A stretch of 64,000 nt of DNA, taken from Lycium barbarum (Eukaryota; Streptophyta; Magnoliopsida; Solanales; Solanaceae). How positions within the stretch are numbered: the stretch's first letter is position 1; each line of letters begins with the position of its first letter. Shown piece by piece: positions 37,735-49,854 of the stretch. The stretch covers positions 89,058,321 to 89,122,320 of the forward strand of contig NC_083341.1 of the NCBI RefSeq assembly GCF_019175385.1, in the 5' to 3' direction. Position numbers and translations under genes: made by a program. The notes below the pieces were generated by a model that saw only the letters and a list, made by a program, of their open reading frames with translations, did no database searches and was not told the DNA's origin.

Positions 37735-40011
37735 TCATAATCTTGGTGTTTCATCTTGGATCTCTTCCGGGGCTGAAATAGGCGCGGGTACTTGGACTTC
37801 ATATTTTCTTCCGCTTCCCAAGTCATTTATTCTCGGTTGTTATTTCTCCATAAGACCTTGACTGAAGCTAGTTTTTTTTTTCTAAGTCTTCATACTTGCC
37901 TGTCTAATATGGCAATGGGTACTTCTTCATAGACTAGCTTCTTCGTCACTTGGACATCATCTACCGGCACAATCCTAGTAGGATCTCCAAAACACTTATG
38001 GAGCATTAAGACATGGAAAACCGGATGGACTGACTCAAATTCCGAGGGTAAGTCCGATTCATATGCTACTCGACCCACTTTGCGGATAATCTTGTAGGGT
38101 CCAATATACTGAGGACTCAATTTTCCCTTCTTACAAAATCTCATCACACCTTTCATCAGTGATAGCTTCAGAAATACCCAATCATCAACTTGAAATTCTA
38201 AGTCTCGCCGTCGGTTGTCCGCATAAGATTTCTGGCGACTTTGGGCTGTCACCGATCGATCTCGGATGACTTTGACCTTTTCTACTGCTTGTTGAATCAA
38301 CTCAGGGCCTATTAGCTGCACTTCTCCCACTTCAAACCACCCAATTGGGGACCTACACTTCCTTGCATATAGAGCTTCATACGCAGCCATTTGGATACTG
38401 GAATTTTAGTTGTTGTTGTATGCAAACTCAATAAGGGGTAAGTGGTCATCCTAACTACCACCAAAATCCAGCACACATGCCCGTAACATATCTTCTAAGG
38501 TCTGAATAGTGCGTTCACAAGCATCATTCCACTAAACTTTAGCTGACTTCTGGGTTAGCTTCGTCAATGGGGCTGAAATAGATGAAAACCATTCCCCGAA
38601 TCTCCTATAATAACCTGTCAATCCCAGAAAACTACGGACTTCTGTGGGCGTTGTAGGCCTTGGCCAAGTCTTCACAGCCTCAATTTTCTGAGTATCAACT
38701 CGAATGCCATCAGCTGAAATAACATGGTCTAGAAAAGTCACAGAATTTAACCAAAACTCGCATTTTGAAAATTTTGCATACAATTCTCGAGTTCGAAGAA
38801 TTCCAAGAACGATACGAAAATGGTCTGCATGCTCTGACTCTGTCCGAGAATATACTAGAATATCATCAATAAACACATTTACAAACAGATCTAAGAGTGG
38901 CCTGAATACATTGTTCATCAAATTCATAAACACCGCCAGAGCATTAGTCAACCCAAATGACATTACCCGAAATTCATAATGGCCATATCTTGTTCTGAAG
39001 ACTTTTTTGGGAATATCTTCTTCTCTAACACTCACTTGGTGATAACCTGACCTCAGGTCTATTTTGGAAAACCACTTGGCACCCTGTAATTGGTCAAACA
39101 AATCATCAATTCTCGGAAGAGGATATTTATTCTTTATCGTCACCTTATTCAACTGCCTGTAACCAATACACATCCGTAAAGAACCATCTTTCTTTCGCAC
39201 AAATAGGAATGGTGCTCCCCAAGGTGATGAACTAGGCCTAATGAATCCCTTTTCAAGCAAATCCTTCAATTGTGCCTTTAGCTCTTTCAATTCAGCAGGA
39301 GCCATTCGATAAGGAGGAATGGAAATAGGTTGAGTGTCCGGCAACACATCAATAGCGAAATCAATCCCTCTTTCCGGAGAAAGACCTGGAAGTTCATCTG
39401 GAAATACATCCGGACACTCATTCACCACCGGAACGGATTGGAAAGTTGGTGACTTTTCTTCGATGTCATGAACTCGAACTATGTGATAAATATAGCCTTT
39501 AGCTATCATCTTTCTTTCCCTAAGGTAGGAAATAAACCTACCTCTAGGAGATGCTGTATTACCCTTCCATTCAAGCACGGGCTCTCCCGGAAATTGAAAT
39601 CGAACTACTTTCATTCGGCAATCAACATTAGCATAACATGTGGCCAACCAATCCATGCCCATAATCACATAGAAATCTAACATTTCCAGCTCGACTAAAC
39701 CAACTTTAATCTGGCGATCACATATCACAATTTCATAATTCTTGTATACTTGTCTAGCTATCACGGGATCACCAACTGGAGTAGATACCTCGAAATGTTT
39801 AATTGGCTCGGGTTTCACCCCAACACGACCAGCGATATATGGAGTGACATAAGATAACGTAGAACCTGGATCTGTCAATGCATATACGTCATGAGAAAAT
39901 ACGGATAATATACCTGTAACCACATCCGGGGAGGACTCAAGATCCTGTCGTCCGGCTAAAGCATAGATGCGGGGCAGGATACCACCTGAACTGAACGCTC
40001 CCCCTCTGCTT
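37735..40011 (-). pseudogene. pol: pro-RT fused by deletion to integrase tail, element E
   Basis: Minus strand from protease ([16 protein letters not shown]) through a nearly unbroken RT (38532-39923, FIDDIL intact near 38860). Near 38530 the frame meets a stop, and WNDACE is joined directly to ERTIQTLED of the integrase core. Compared with element C (about 30004-31245) this removes roughly 1.24 kb: all of RNase H, the integrase zinc finger and the first two catalytic Asp. The integrase tail and chromodomain follow, with TGG to TAG in the GGSWDD position and frameshifts near 37885 and 37775. Not competent for integration by itself. Confidence 0.88.
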
Positions 40012-40730
40012 CACAAATTTGTGCACTCTATCTCCCAGTCGGCCTCCATAGTCGGAGCACATCTAGCCAGTGAATTAAACTAGAGGTTATACTCTCGGGC
40101 ACTCATATTTTCTTGCTTCAAATTCAAGAATTTATCCACTCTAGCCCGACGAACCTCGAGTGACAAATAGTGGCGGATGAAGGCATCTACAACTTCTTGC
40201 CAAACTGGAGGAGGCACATTCTCTTTTCTTGAAGATATCCAATTATTATACCAAAGTACCGCCACATCTCGGAGTCTATAAGATGCCAACTCCACAGATT
40301 TGGTCTCGGAGGCATGAATAATCTTCAATGTTCTCAACATTTCATCAATAAAACCTTGCGTGTCTTCATCCGGCTTTGACCCGAAGAACTCCGGAGGATT
40401 TAAACTCATGAAATCACGGGCTCTAGTACTAACGGCCCGGTCATTTGCACCCGAACTCTGCCGCTGTGCCTGGGCGGCAACTAACTGCGTCAATAAATGA
40501 ATAGCTTCAGTCATTTGGTGACCCGAAGCAATCGGTGGAGGAACTGTAGGCATAGGAGCTGGAGCTGAAGCCCCCTCTTGTTCTTCTAAGTTAGGCGGAG
40601 TGGGGGAGATATTAGATGGAGCCTCATTTTGTGATTCGCCTTCTTCTACATTGGTTGGTAGCTCCCTTCCTATCCGCCTTTCTATCGTAGCTTTGCCCTT
40701 CTGGGTGGTAGCTTTTCTCTTTACCGGCAT
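40012..40730 (-). pseudogene. gag: gag of element E, CCHC region deleted
   Basis: Minus start at 40730 (MPVKRKATTQKGK); an upstream in-frame ATG at 40748 is less likely by comparison with other copies. The gag domain (PPEFFGSKPDEDTQGFIDE...LWYNNWI) is intact to FLNLKQENMSAREYNL, then a stop near 40080. At about 40012 the sequence jumps from the VHKFV region to the pre-protease linker, deleting the SLQDGMDISRIQ helix and the zinc knuckle that D retains. Confidence 0.85.
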
Positions 40731-40922
40731 TTCTGAAATCATAATCACACCATTAGGGAGGAGTAAGTCTTATAACATGGCTCTATAGCACGATCTAGTA
40801 AAAAGAAGAATGGTCATTTTTTCTAAATGCCCTGTAGCCTCCTGTTTATTAGTGTGGCGCACAACACACCATAAACCAGACTCTACTAGACACGGCTCGT
40901 AGACACTTCCTAGGACTGAACT

Positions 40923-40934
40923 GCTCTAATACCA
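40923..40934 (-). other. Primer-binding site, element E
   Basis: On minus TGGTATTAGAGC, one change from the iMet consensus, four bases from LTR2. Confidence 0.88.
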
Positions 40935-40938
40935 ATTT

Positions 40939-43411
40939 TGTCATGACCCGACGAGGGGACATGACGGGCACCCGGAGCTAACTACCGAGCACCACTCATT
41001 CTAACACTCATCATACTTATCCTGCATACATTTATTGCCCTCACACATGTAGTCATATGGAAAACCATTTTCAATTGGAAACATATTTACCTTTATATAC
41101 ATTAGCCCTTCGGCTATCAAAATAGTATACATACAATAAGGATATTGTGAGACCATACTACCCACATATACGTATCTACGAGCCTCTACTAGAGTACTAG
41201 AAATAAGGATGGGACAGGACCCCACCGTGCCCAAATATGCACACAAAATAATTAATCAAATAGCACCTCTGGAATAATTGAGTGCTCTTGTAAATTCGCT
41301 GATAGCTCCTATGATTCAGGATCACCTCCCAGCCTGCCTATGGGCATGAACACAGCATCCAAAGAAAAAGGGCGTCAGTACGAATATTGTACTAAGTATG
41401 CAAGGCATAAACAATAATGATACCTCAATGAAACCAGGAGACACCAAGTAAGGAACAACCTGTAACTGACTAACATTTAAAAATAAAATAGTGCATGCTA
41501 ACTTACTTCATAAGCATCATCATATCATGTATGCATATGTGTATAAGCTGCCCGACCATATAGGTACGGTGTAATAATCATTAGCCCGCGTCCAGGCCTC
41601 CCGCTTACGGGGTAACCATCGCATGCCGCCCACTAGTGGTGTCTGCCCATGCCATCTAGACATGGTGTATACGCTGCCCGCCTTAGCGGTGTCTGCCTGG
41701 CCATATAGGCGCGGTGTAATATCATTATCCTGTACTCATCATAACACATGCATAGGAACTCAAAGACAACTATATTTATCGAGGTAACATAAGGTCGTGA
41801 ACCCCCAATTCCATTATGGAGTTCATAAGCATTCTGCCTCACCTTGAAGGAATTAGCATATAAGGTGAGTGTAGCACAAAGAACGACATCAATTAATCAT
41901 AATTAGAATCATTAGCTTTTTAGATGCATCATATCATGAACTTTAGAATCTTTAGACTTAAGCTCATCATCATCATTATAATACTCATAACGTATCTGTT
42001 ATCTTTATCTCATATGAAGCTCTTCATGAACATAGACTCATAATTTTCAGAATGTAAGAAGGTCATGGAGAATAAGACAAAATCGTGTCATAAGATTCAT
42101 GCCTTAGAAAGGAAGGTACTAGACTCACATACCTTTTCGTTTAGCTACTCTATCACTTGAACGTTCCTCCCCAATATTCACGTTTCTACCTTTAAGAGAG
42201 TTCATACTAATATTAGATAATCGATAATGTAAACATGCTTGAACTAAAGCTAGAGAAAATTGGGCAGCATCTCCTTTGCTTATACAACTTTCTCCATATC
42301 ATATTTCAACTCCCAATCATCAGTGATAAAATTCATAATATCTTAATCAATAACTTTTGTCAAGTTCATCATTATCCAACTCTCACAACTCCCTGTCAAG
42401 GTTATCCATAATCATTATCATAATACAACATTACATTCATTCTCACCTAATGTTTCTCCTATGTTCTTAACATCATTCATAACATAATTATAATCACAAC
42501 ATATCAAGAATCATGATTCATATTAATCTACTACTCAACAATGTCACTATTGTCATGTTTGTAGCCCATTTTCTACTTCCTTCCATAATCCAAGTATTTC
42601 AACCTCTCAATACTTTACACAACATGGAATGATCATAAAACGCACCTTTGATTGAGTAGGAATGAGCTTTGAGTGGAAATACTTCACTTGAGCCAAAACC
42701 CTAGTTCACTTCCAATGGGATTTCTTGCCATGGATGAACCCTAACGAGTTTCTTACACTTGGTTTTCTTGGTGTTGATCTTTGATTAGTCTTGATTTAGT
42801 GCTGATAAAATGTGTAGAACACCCTAGAAGCCTTGAGAGAGATGGAGAAGAGTGGGAAATGAAAATGATGAAGTGGGAACATCACTATATACTTGGACTT
42901 AATTCAGCCCGTCGGGACTTCCACGGACGCTTATACGGTCTGTATAACATTATACGGTCCGTATAAGTGACCGTACTTCACCATCGGAGAAACAACATTT
43001 CTGTTGGGTGCTATACGGACCCTTATACGGACCGTATAATGTTATACGGACCGTATAAGCGGTCGTGTAACCCCATTTTCCTGAAATGATTTTCGTCGCT
43101 TCGTTTGATCTCCAATCCTTGTGGAACCTTCTTGACACTTGTTTAACACATCATTGAAAATCTAAGGGACGTTATAACTCTTCTCCAAGACATCATTAAG
43201 TCATCATTAACTTGTTACTCGTAAATTTTTTCCGATACGTAACGTACACCTTGCCTTTCTTGGCAACTTTCTTCTCTTACCTCGAACGTTTTTTTGAAAT
43301 CTCAATTAGGATCATTGAAGGTTATTTCTTACTTATTGAAACATCGTATACTTCGTGCCCTTCATTAGTCTATTCACTGTGCATCAACATAAAAATTTTC
43401 GAGGTGTAACA
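40939..43411 (-). mobile_element. LTR2, shared by elements E and F, minus strand
   Basis: TGTCATGACCCGACG...GAGGTGTAACA on plus. It is flanked by the primer site of E on one side and a second polypurine tract plus integrase (F) on the other. Minus TATA-like TATATA at 42886-42891. It is very similar to LTR3 over their shared 0.87 kb, more so than to LTR1. Confidence 0.88.
42930..43066 (-). promoter_or_regulatory. Double TTATACGGTCCGTATAA palindromes forming a long hairpin, LTR2
   Basis: Arms 42930-42967 and 43022-43059 are 38-bp inverted repeats with one mismatch, and each arm is itself two adjacent palindromes. Lies about 40 bp upstream (minus) of TATATA. Confidence 0.65.
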
Positions 43412-43428
43412 TCCTTCCCCCCTTTAAG
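43412..43428 (-). other. Polypurine tract of element F
   Basis: On minus AAAGGGGGGAAGGA directly before LTR2. Confidence 0.85.
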
Positions 43429-43616
43429 AACATTCGTCCTCGAATGTTGAGTTCTCGAGAATTTTATGAAAATTTCGTCAGAGTTTCCCCTGTAATGTGG
43501 CACTACCATCCTGTCACAATAGCCCATAATACAAAGTGCCTCACAGGGCTACAACATAATAGCAATAAAGTTTGGCCGCACACGACCCATATGCATAAAA
43601 AGAGAACATACATACC

Positions 43617-44610
43617 TCATAATCTTGGTGTTTCATCTTGGATCTCTTCCATGGGATGAAATAGGCGCGGGTACTTGGACTTCATATTTTCTTCAGCTTC
43701 CCAAGTCATTTGTTCTCGGTTGTTATTTCTCCATAAGACCTTGACTGAAGCTACTTTTTTGTTTCTAAGTCTTCGTACTTGCCTGTCTAATATGGCAACG
43801 GGTACTTCTTCATAGACTAGCTTTTTCGTCACTTGGACATCATCTACCGGCACGATCCTAGTAGGATCTCCAACACACTTATGGAGCATTAAGACATGGA
43901 AAACTGGATGGACTGACTCAAATTCAGAGGGTAAGTCCGATTCATATGCTACTCGACCCATTTTGCGAATAATCTTATAAGGTCCAATATACCGAGGACT
44001 CAATTTTCCCTTCTTACAAAATCTCATCACACCTTTCATCGGTGATAGCTTCAGAAATACCCAATCATCAACTTGAAATTCTAAGTCTCGCCGCCGGTTG
44101 TCCGCATAAGATTTATGGCAACTTTGGGCTGTCACCGATCGATCTCGGATGACTTTGACCTTTTCTACTGCTTGTTGAATCAACTCAGGTCCTATTAGCT
44201 GCAGTTCTCCCACTTCAAACTACCCAATTGGGGACCTACACTTCCTTGCATATAGAGCTTCATACGGAGCCATTTGGTTACTGGAATGATAGTTGTTGTT
44301 GTATGCAAACTCAATAAGGGGTAAGTGGTCATCCCAACTACCACCAAAATCTAGTACACATGCCCGTAACATATCTTCGAAGGTCTAAATAGTGCGTTCA
44401 GAAGCATCATTCCACTAAAATTTAGCTGACTTCTGGGTTAGCTTCGTCAATGGGGCTAAAATAGATGAAAAACCTTCCACGAATCTCCTATAGTAACCAG
44501 CCAATCCCAGAAAACTACATACTTCCGTGGGCATTGTAGGCCTTGACTAAGTCTTCACAGCCTCAATTTTCTAAGTATCAACTCGAATGCCATCAGCTGA
44601 AATAACATGG
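43617..44610 (-). pseudogene. pol: RT end/integrase tail/chromodomain of element F
   Basis: Minus strand. From about 44610: the RT thumb remnant, then the same WNDA...ERTIQTLED-type fusion as in element E (near 44400), then an integrase tail open from 44213 to 43617 (GKLSPRYIGPYKII, ILDRQVRRLRNKKVASVKVLWRNNNREQ, WEAEE), so the chromodomain is intact. GGSWDD keeps its Trp, unlike E. Everything upstream of about 44610 (gag, protease, most of RT, primer site) is gone, replaced by LTR3 sequence. Confidence 0.85.
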
Positions 44611-44620
44611 CCAAGTCTTC

Positions 44621-45493
44621 ACTATTCTCATGTTTGTAACCCATTTTCTACTTCCTTCCCTAATCCAAGTCTTTCAACCTCTCAGTACTTTAAACAACAT
44701 GGAATGATCATAAAATTCACCTTTGATTGAGTAGGAATGAGCTTTGAGTAAAAATACTTCGCTTGAGCCAAAACCCTAGTTCACTTCCAATGGGATTTCT
44801 TGCCTTGGATGAACCCTAACGAGTTTCTTACACTTGGTTTTCCTCGTTTGATGAAGTTGATCTTTGATTAGTCTTGATTTAGTGCTGATAAAATGTGTAG
44901 AACACCCTAGAATCCTTGAGAGAGATGGAGAAGAGTGGGAAATGAAAATGATGAAGTGGGAACATCACTATATACTTGGACTTAATTCAGCCCGTCGGGA
45001 CTTCCACGGACGCTTATACGGTCTGTATAACATTATACGGTCCGTATAAGTGACCGTACTTCACCATCGGAGAAACAACATTTCTGTTGGGTGCTATACG
45101 GACCCTTATACGGACCGTATAATGTTATACGGACCGTATAAGCGGTCGTGTAACCCCATTTTCCTGAAATGATTTTCGTCGCTTCGTTTGATCTCCAATC
45201 CTTGTGGAACCTTCTTGCACTTGTTTAACACATCATTGACAATCTAAGGTATGTTATAACTCTTCTCCAAGACATCATTAAGTCATCATTAACTTGTTAC
45301 TCGTAAATCTTTTCCGATACATAACGTACACCTTTCCTTTCTTGGCAACTTTCTTCTCTTACCTCGAACGTGTTTTTGAAATCTCAATTATGATCATCGA
45401 AGGTTATTTCTTACTTATTGAAACATCATATACTTCATGCCCTTCATTGGTCTATTCACTGTGCATCAATATAAAATTTTCCGAGGTGTAACA
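44621..45493 (-). mobile_element. LTR3, truncated, minus strand
   Basis: Matches LTR2 positions of about 42545-43411 nearly base for base, ending GAGGTGTAACA at 45493. The junction with the pol fragment lies at about 44611-44621, where GTCTTCAC/GTCACTA offers short homology. It is the U3 end of what was F's 5' LTR. Confidence 0.8.
45013..45142 (-). promoter_or_regulatory. Double palindrome hairpin, LTR3
   Basis: Arms 45013-45050 and 45105-45142, the same 38-bp inverted pair as in LTR2. Confidence 0.65.
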
Positions 45494-46038
45494 GTACATG
45501 GACACCATGTGTCCCCTGCAGGTCATGACTATTTGGGGAAACAATACCATTTAGCATGTGTATACATGGTTGAAATGCTATCCTTCTTGCATTGCATTTC
45601 ATCTGACTTATAATATTCCGACTGATGGTTGTGGCTGGACTTATCTTATTTCTGTGTTGGCTGATTTCTATTGATGATATTATTCGGTTATGTGTTGTTA
45701 TGCCTATCTTCCTTTCTTGTTTATTTTATGAAGTATGCATGATACTAATCTTAGTTGGCCTATGATATCTACCGTTACATAGTGTTTGTACTGATACTAC
45801 CTTGCTGCACTTTTTATTTGAGTGTAGATTTTGTTCCAGAGACACCATCCAGACCCCATATCTAGTGTGAGGCCAGTTCTCGGTCAGATCCGAGGGTGAG
45901 CTCCCATCCATTCCATACCGTCTAAATACCTTTCCTTATTTGGATGTCTACTTTCATTCCAGATAGTTATGATTATTTTAGACAGTTATTTCATTCATTA
46001 TACAGTTTTATGTTTACAGTCCTTGTACGATGACTTTC
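45494..46038 (+). mobile_element. LTR fragment, probable continuation of LTR I
   Basis: Starts GTACATGGACACC right after LTR3 and resembles the GTACATGGACTTCG(C/T)G...CCCTCATG block of the TGTAATGACC-type LTRs at 47810 and 50560. LTR I stops at 23065 in the region just upstream of this block, so the two pieces fit as one LTR split by the D/E/F array, with some loss at the joint. It also contains U5-like GAGACACCATCCAGACC. Confidence 0.5.
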
Positions 46039-49000
46039 TGTAATGACCTGTTTCATCTTTACTTGTGATTTTTGAGAAATTCGAGACCTTGACCCCTTAA
46101 AACATCTTCGGTTCGTTACGCTCTTAAAAATCACTAACTTGATCGGACCAATCGTGCAAATTGTGCGTAAAATATTAGATTTGGACCCAGCTAGACGGTT
46201 ATAGTGACAATATTTCCGCCCCAACACTTGTGCAACAGCGACAGTATGCTCCGCTGAAGCAGAGATGTATAATTTTTAAAAGACCGCCCCAGTTGCTCGG
46301 TTGCTGCTAAAGTGGTATCCCGGCCGCTAAAGTGGTATCCCGACCGCTGAAGCGTTAGACGACCTGTGGTTGACCTATTTAAAGCCCCATTTCTTGACTT
46401 GACCTAATATTTCATTTCCCCAAGTTACATCCACCACAGAGAGGAAATTTCAGCTTCTTAAGACTTGAATGTTGGGAAGGTAACCTCCTTAAATCCTTCA
46501 TTTCGTCTTCCTTTAATTCCCTCTTTCTTTTTTCACCATTTATGATTATGGTAAAGCATTAAATGAGGGTTCTTTCTCAAATTCTTGTGAGACTATTGGT
46601 AAAAGTGGTAATGTTGACCTAGGGTAATTAGTAACTCAAGGATGGCTTACTTATTGCAAGAATTAGATTAATAAACAGTTCTAAGCATAAATCCTTTCTA
46701 TTTCTCAAATGGGCTAACTTGTTAGGTGCTAATAATGATGAATGTGAAATGGTGAGGTAAGTTGACTTAGGTGAAACTTTATTTCTATAAAAGAGGTGAA
46801 ATAGCAATAAATCAAGAATCTAGAATGATTATTTGAGAAATGACGGTTTTACCTCTATAACCCTAAATTCCTAAATTGTTGCTTAGGTGAATGTATCCAT
46901 TGTTCCTAGACCTCTCGAATCTACAATTTCCCTACAAATATGGAAGATGGAATCCAAGTGGATGTTCGCGCACCTATTGGGCCTTGACGTAGTTTACGGC
47001 TTCCCACTCCTTGTAGACTTCGGTTAGACTTTCACATACGAGTGTTAGAGGAAATGGAGAATGCATGTATAGGATTTTGGAGATTAGGATGGATACATGG
47101 ATAGATAACATATGAGAAGTAATGGTTTTTATGTAGTACTAATATAGTGGTGGATTTAGGATTACTTTATGGTGAGACTTCAATTAGTGAAGCATATCTT
47201 TAGATGATATTGTCGAAGAATGCATGTAAACCTTCGGGTGTGAAGTTGACTTGGATATTGTCTTAGGTTGGGCCTTTTTGTATGATTTGGGGGCTAGCCA
47301 CCCTGTTGTGTTGATTTACTTATCTTGTTCTATTTACTTATTGGCTCATTGCTATGTTGAGACATTGGGTAACGTGAGTAGTGATATATCATTACTATGA
47401 TATTGCAATACTTACTTGATCGGTATTGAGATCAGATTGTGATTTCATTGTGGCTTATTATGTAGCCTTATTATTGATATTACTTGTGTGCCCTGTCTGG
47501 TACTGTTTGGGATTGAATTGGTTATTGATATTACATTGCATCGTATTCATAATCATTTCCATAATTCGTTGATATTGCATGGTTATGGTACGCATGATGA
47601 TAAGTGAGAGAGTGTATCCTCCAAGGGTTCTACCCGAGAATGTAAAAGAAATATGAGAGTCCGTGATCCAAGGTCATTTACCAGAGCGGACTAAGTGTAC
47701 GTTGCCTGAGGTTTCTTGCAGGGAATGAATGAGTGTACGATGCCCGAGGTTTCTTGCCGGGATCGATAGTGTGCTCGTGATCCGAGGTCAATTTTTGAAG
47801 CGAGTGGTACATGGACTTCGTGGGTCCCTCATGAATTGTGTTGCCTAGATGTGATGTTCCATTATCATAGTACATGTGTACGGTGCACATGCATTGCATT
47901 CATCATACATACATTATTGCATTGCCTTTTACCTATTGATTTCCTGTGATATTGTTGTGATATGATTGTGATGTGTTCATTCGAATTAGTGGTACTGAGA
48001 CTTGGCTCATGGCTCAGTTGGGTTTGGATGCTATAACATAGGTGATAACTTGTTGTGATATAATTGTGATGTACCGATTCAGAGTGGCTATAGTTGGTTT
48101 TAGTTGCTATAACCATAGGTCATGAAATTGAATCACTTATATTTGGCACTAGATGGCCCTATTGTATTTGTTGGGTTTCCTAAATTGGGGGGCGAGAGAT
48201 GAATACTAGAACGATAGAGAACTTTCTTTATAAAAAATAAGAGTGAAAATTTGTAATGGTAGTTGACTGGTGATACTTGAGCATAATTGTCTATTGTTTG
48301 TTAAATGAACTATAAGGTGGGTGGTAATGTAGTTAAGCAAATGGATCTCTAAGGAAGATTTAATGGAATAAGAACCTTATATTTGTTGAGGCGAGCGGTA
48401 GATGATGCGTACTGTTGATTTAGTTTTGCCTACCATGCTTATTTGTAAATTCCATTAACGTTATGTTATTCTAACCGTTATCGTCCTATGATGCTTACCA
48501 ATACTAGTGCTGTACTGATACTACTCTTGCTACATCCCTTTCGGGGTGTAGAGTCTTTCAGGATATTAGTTGATTGGAGTTTTTCGGAAGATTCACGGTA
48601 CCTATCTTGAAGGCCTCCATCATTCTCAGTTGTGTCTTTATATTCATTATCGAATTTAGTCTTCATTCTTACTCGCTCTTGTACTTGTCTACACCAGGTC
48701 ATGGGAAATGAGTCAGTGTATTTAAAAGTTGTTGCAAATACTCCACTTTATTTATATATATTGGTTGACTTCCGCATTTGATTATGTTATATCTTGAAAA
48801 TTAATTAATCTCGTTCTTCACGTGCAAATGATTTGGTTTTTGGTTAAGGGTTCGTTTATAGAGGTTGGAATGGTAGGTGCCCGCGCGATTCTAAAATGGG
48901 TAGTGACACTTTCAGATCTTTGGGGTTGTAATAGTTAGGACTTCCGCAGTTATTTTATTTATGGAAATGGGTTAGACTTAGTCATGATTTATTTCTGGTC

Positions 49001-49104
49001 ATTAATTTATAATTGTTTAAATGATTATGAAAAAAGGTTAAGGGGATGGTTCTCCCACTAGGGGATTTGTGTAGGTGCCACTCACGGCTACTTGAGTCAT
49101 GACA
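46039..49104 (+). mobile_element. LTR 'L' (TGTAATGACC type)
   Basis: TGTAATGACCTG...TTGAGTCATGACA, about 3.07 kb. The U3 word cluster (46303-46354) precedes TATTTAAAG (46376). Neither a primer site nor a polypurine tract adjoins, so it may be solo, but the flanking 5-mers (CTTTC, GAATC) do not match. Boundary confidence is moderate. Confidence 0.6.
46303..46354 (+). promoter_or_regulatory. 20-bp tandem CCGCTAAAGTGGTATCCCG words, LTR L
   Basis: Two and a half 20-bp units ending ACCGCTGAAGCG, upstream of TATTTAAAG. Same position as the palindrome clusters of the other LTRs. Confidence 0.6.
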
Positions 49105-49854
49105 GAATCTATCTTTTAGATTTAGGCTTATTAACCTATGGGTAGACTAGTTCTAAGTACAATTTCCAACTCAATCCATGATTTTAGATGATTTGACTTA
49201 GGGTTTTATCACATTTTGGGATTTGGGTAAATAATGAAATTGAAGGCTCATTTGTGATTAGAAGGTGATAATAATTAAGATTATGACTAATTACACTATG
49301 GGTAGGGTGGATTTAACTTAAAGTTCTAATTTTACCCTTGTGGGCCCAAGGTCACTTTTGGGAGTGGTGTTTTGATAACTACTTAGAAGTATGCCATTAT
49401 GGGTGTTCATAGATTGGTATTCTAATGTAGAATTCATATTTGATAGACTTTCATTGTTCGGAATCACTCCGGAAAGAAAAGGCTTGTCATGCTTGTTCGT
49501 GGTTCCCGCTCGGCCTTCGAGGTAGGTTACGGCTTACCAATGTTTAGACTCTGATTAGCGAACGTACGTAGATAGTAGTTATTAACGGGGAAATCATGAT
49601 AGGCCTTCGGGCAAGGTGGTGGTGATAAACCCACTAGTTTGGTATGGATGTTGTTATGTGGGCTCGTCGCCATATTTTTATTAGAGATGTGATTATTGTT
49701 TGTGTTGTTGTTTTCTTGACATGTCACTTAATTCATGAATAGAGAAGGATTCTATGTTGATTGTTTGAGTTGTGTCTGGTATTTTGATATTCACTACTGA
49801 TTCCATGATTGAGATGTTGTTGAATCTGATTCCATGCATTTACATATCATCCAT

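Noticed and set aside
35097..43411. Element E as a simple independent insertion with its own two LTRs
   Set aside because: Both LTRs are also joined to a second element (primer site or polypurine tract on the outer sides), and no target duplication brackets E.
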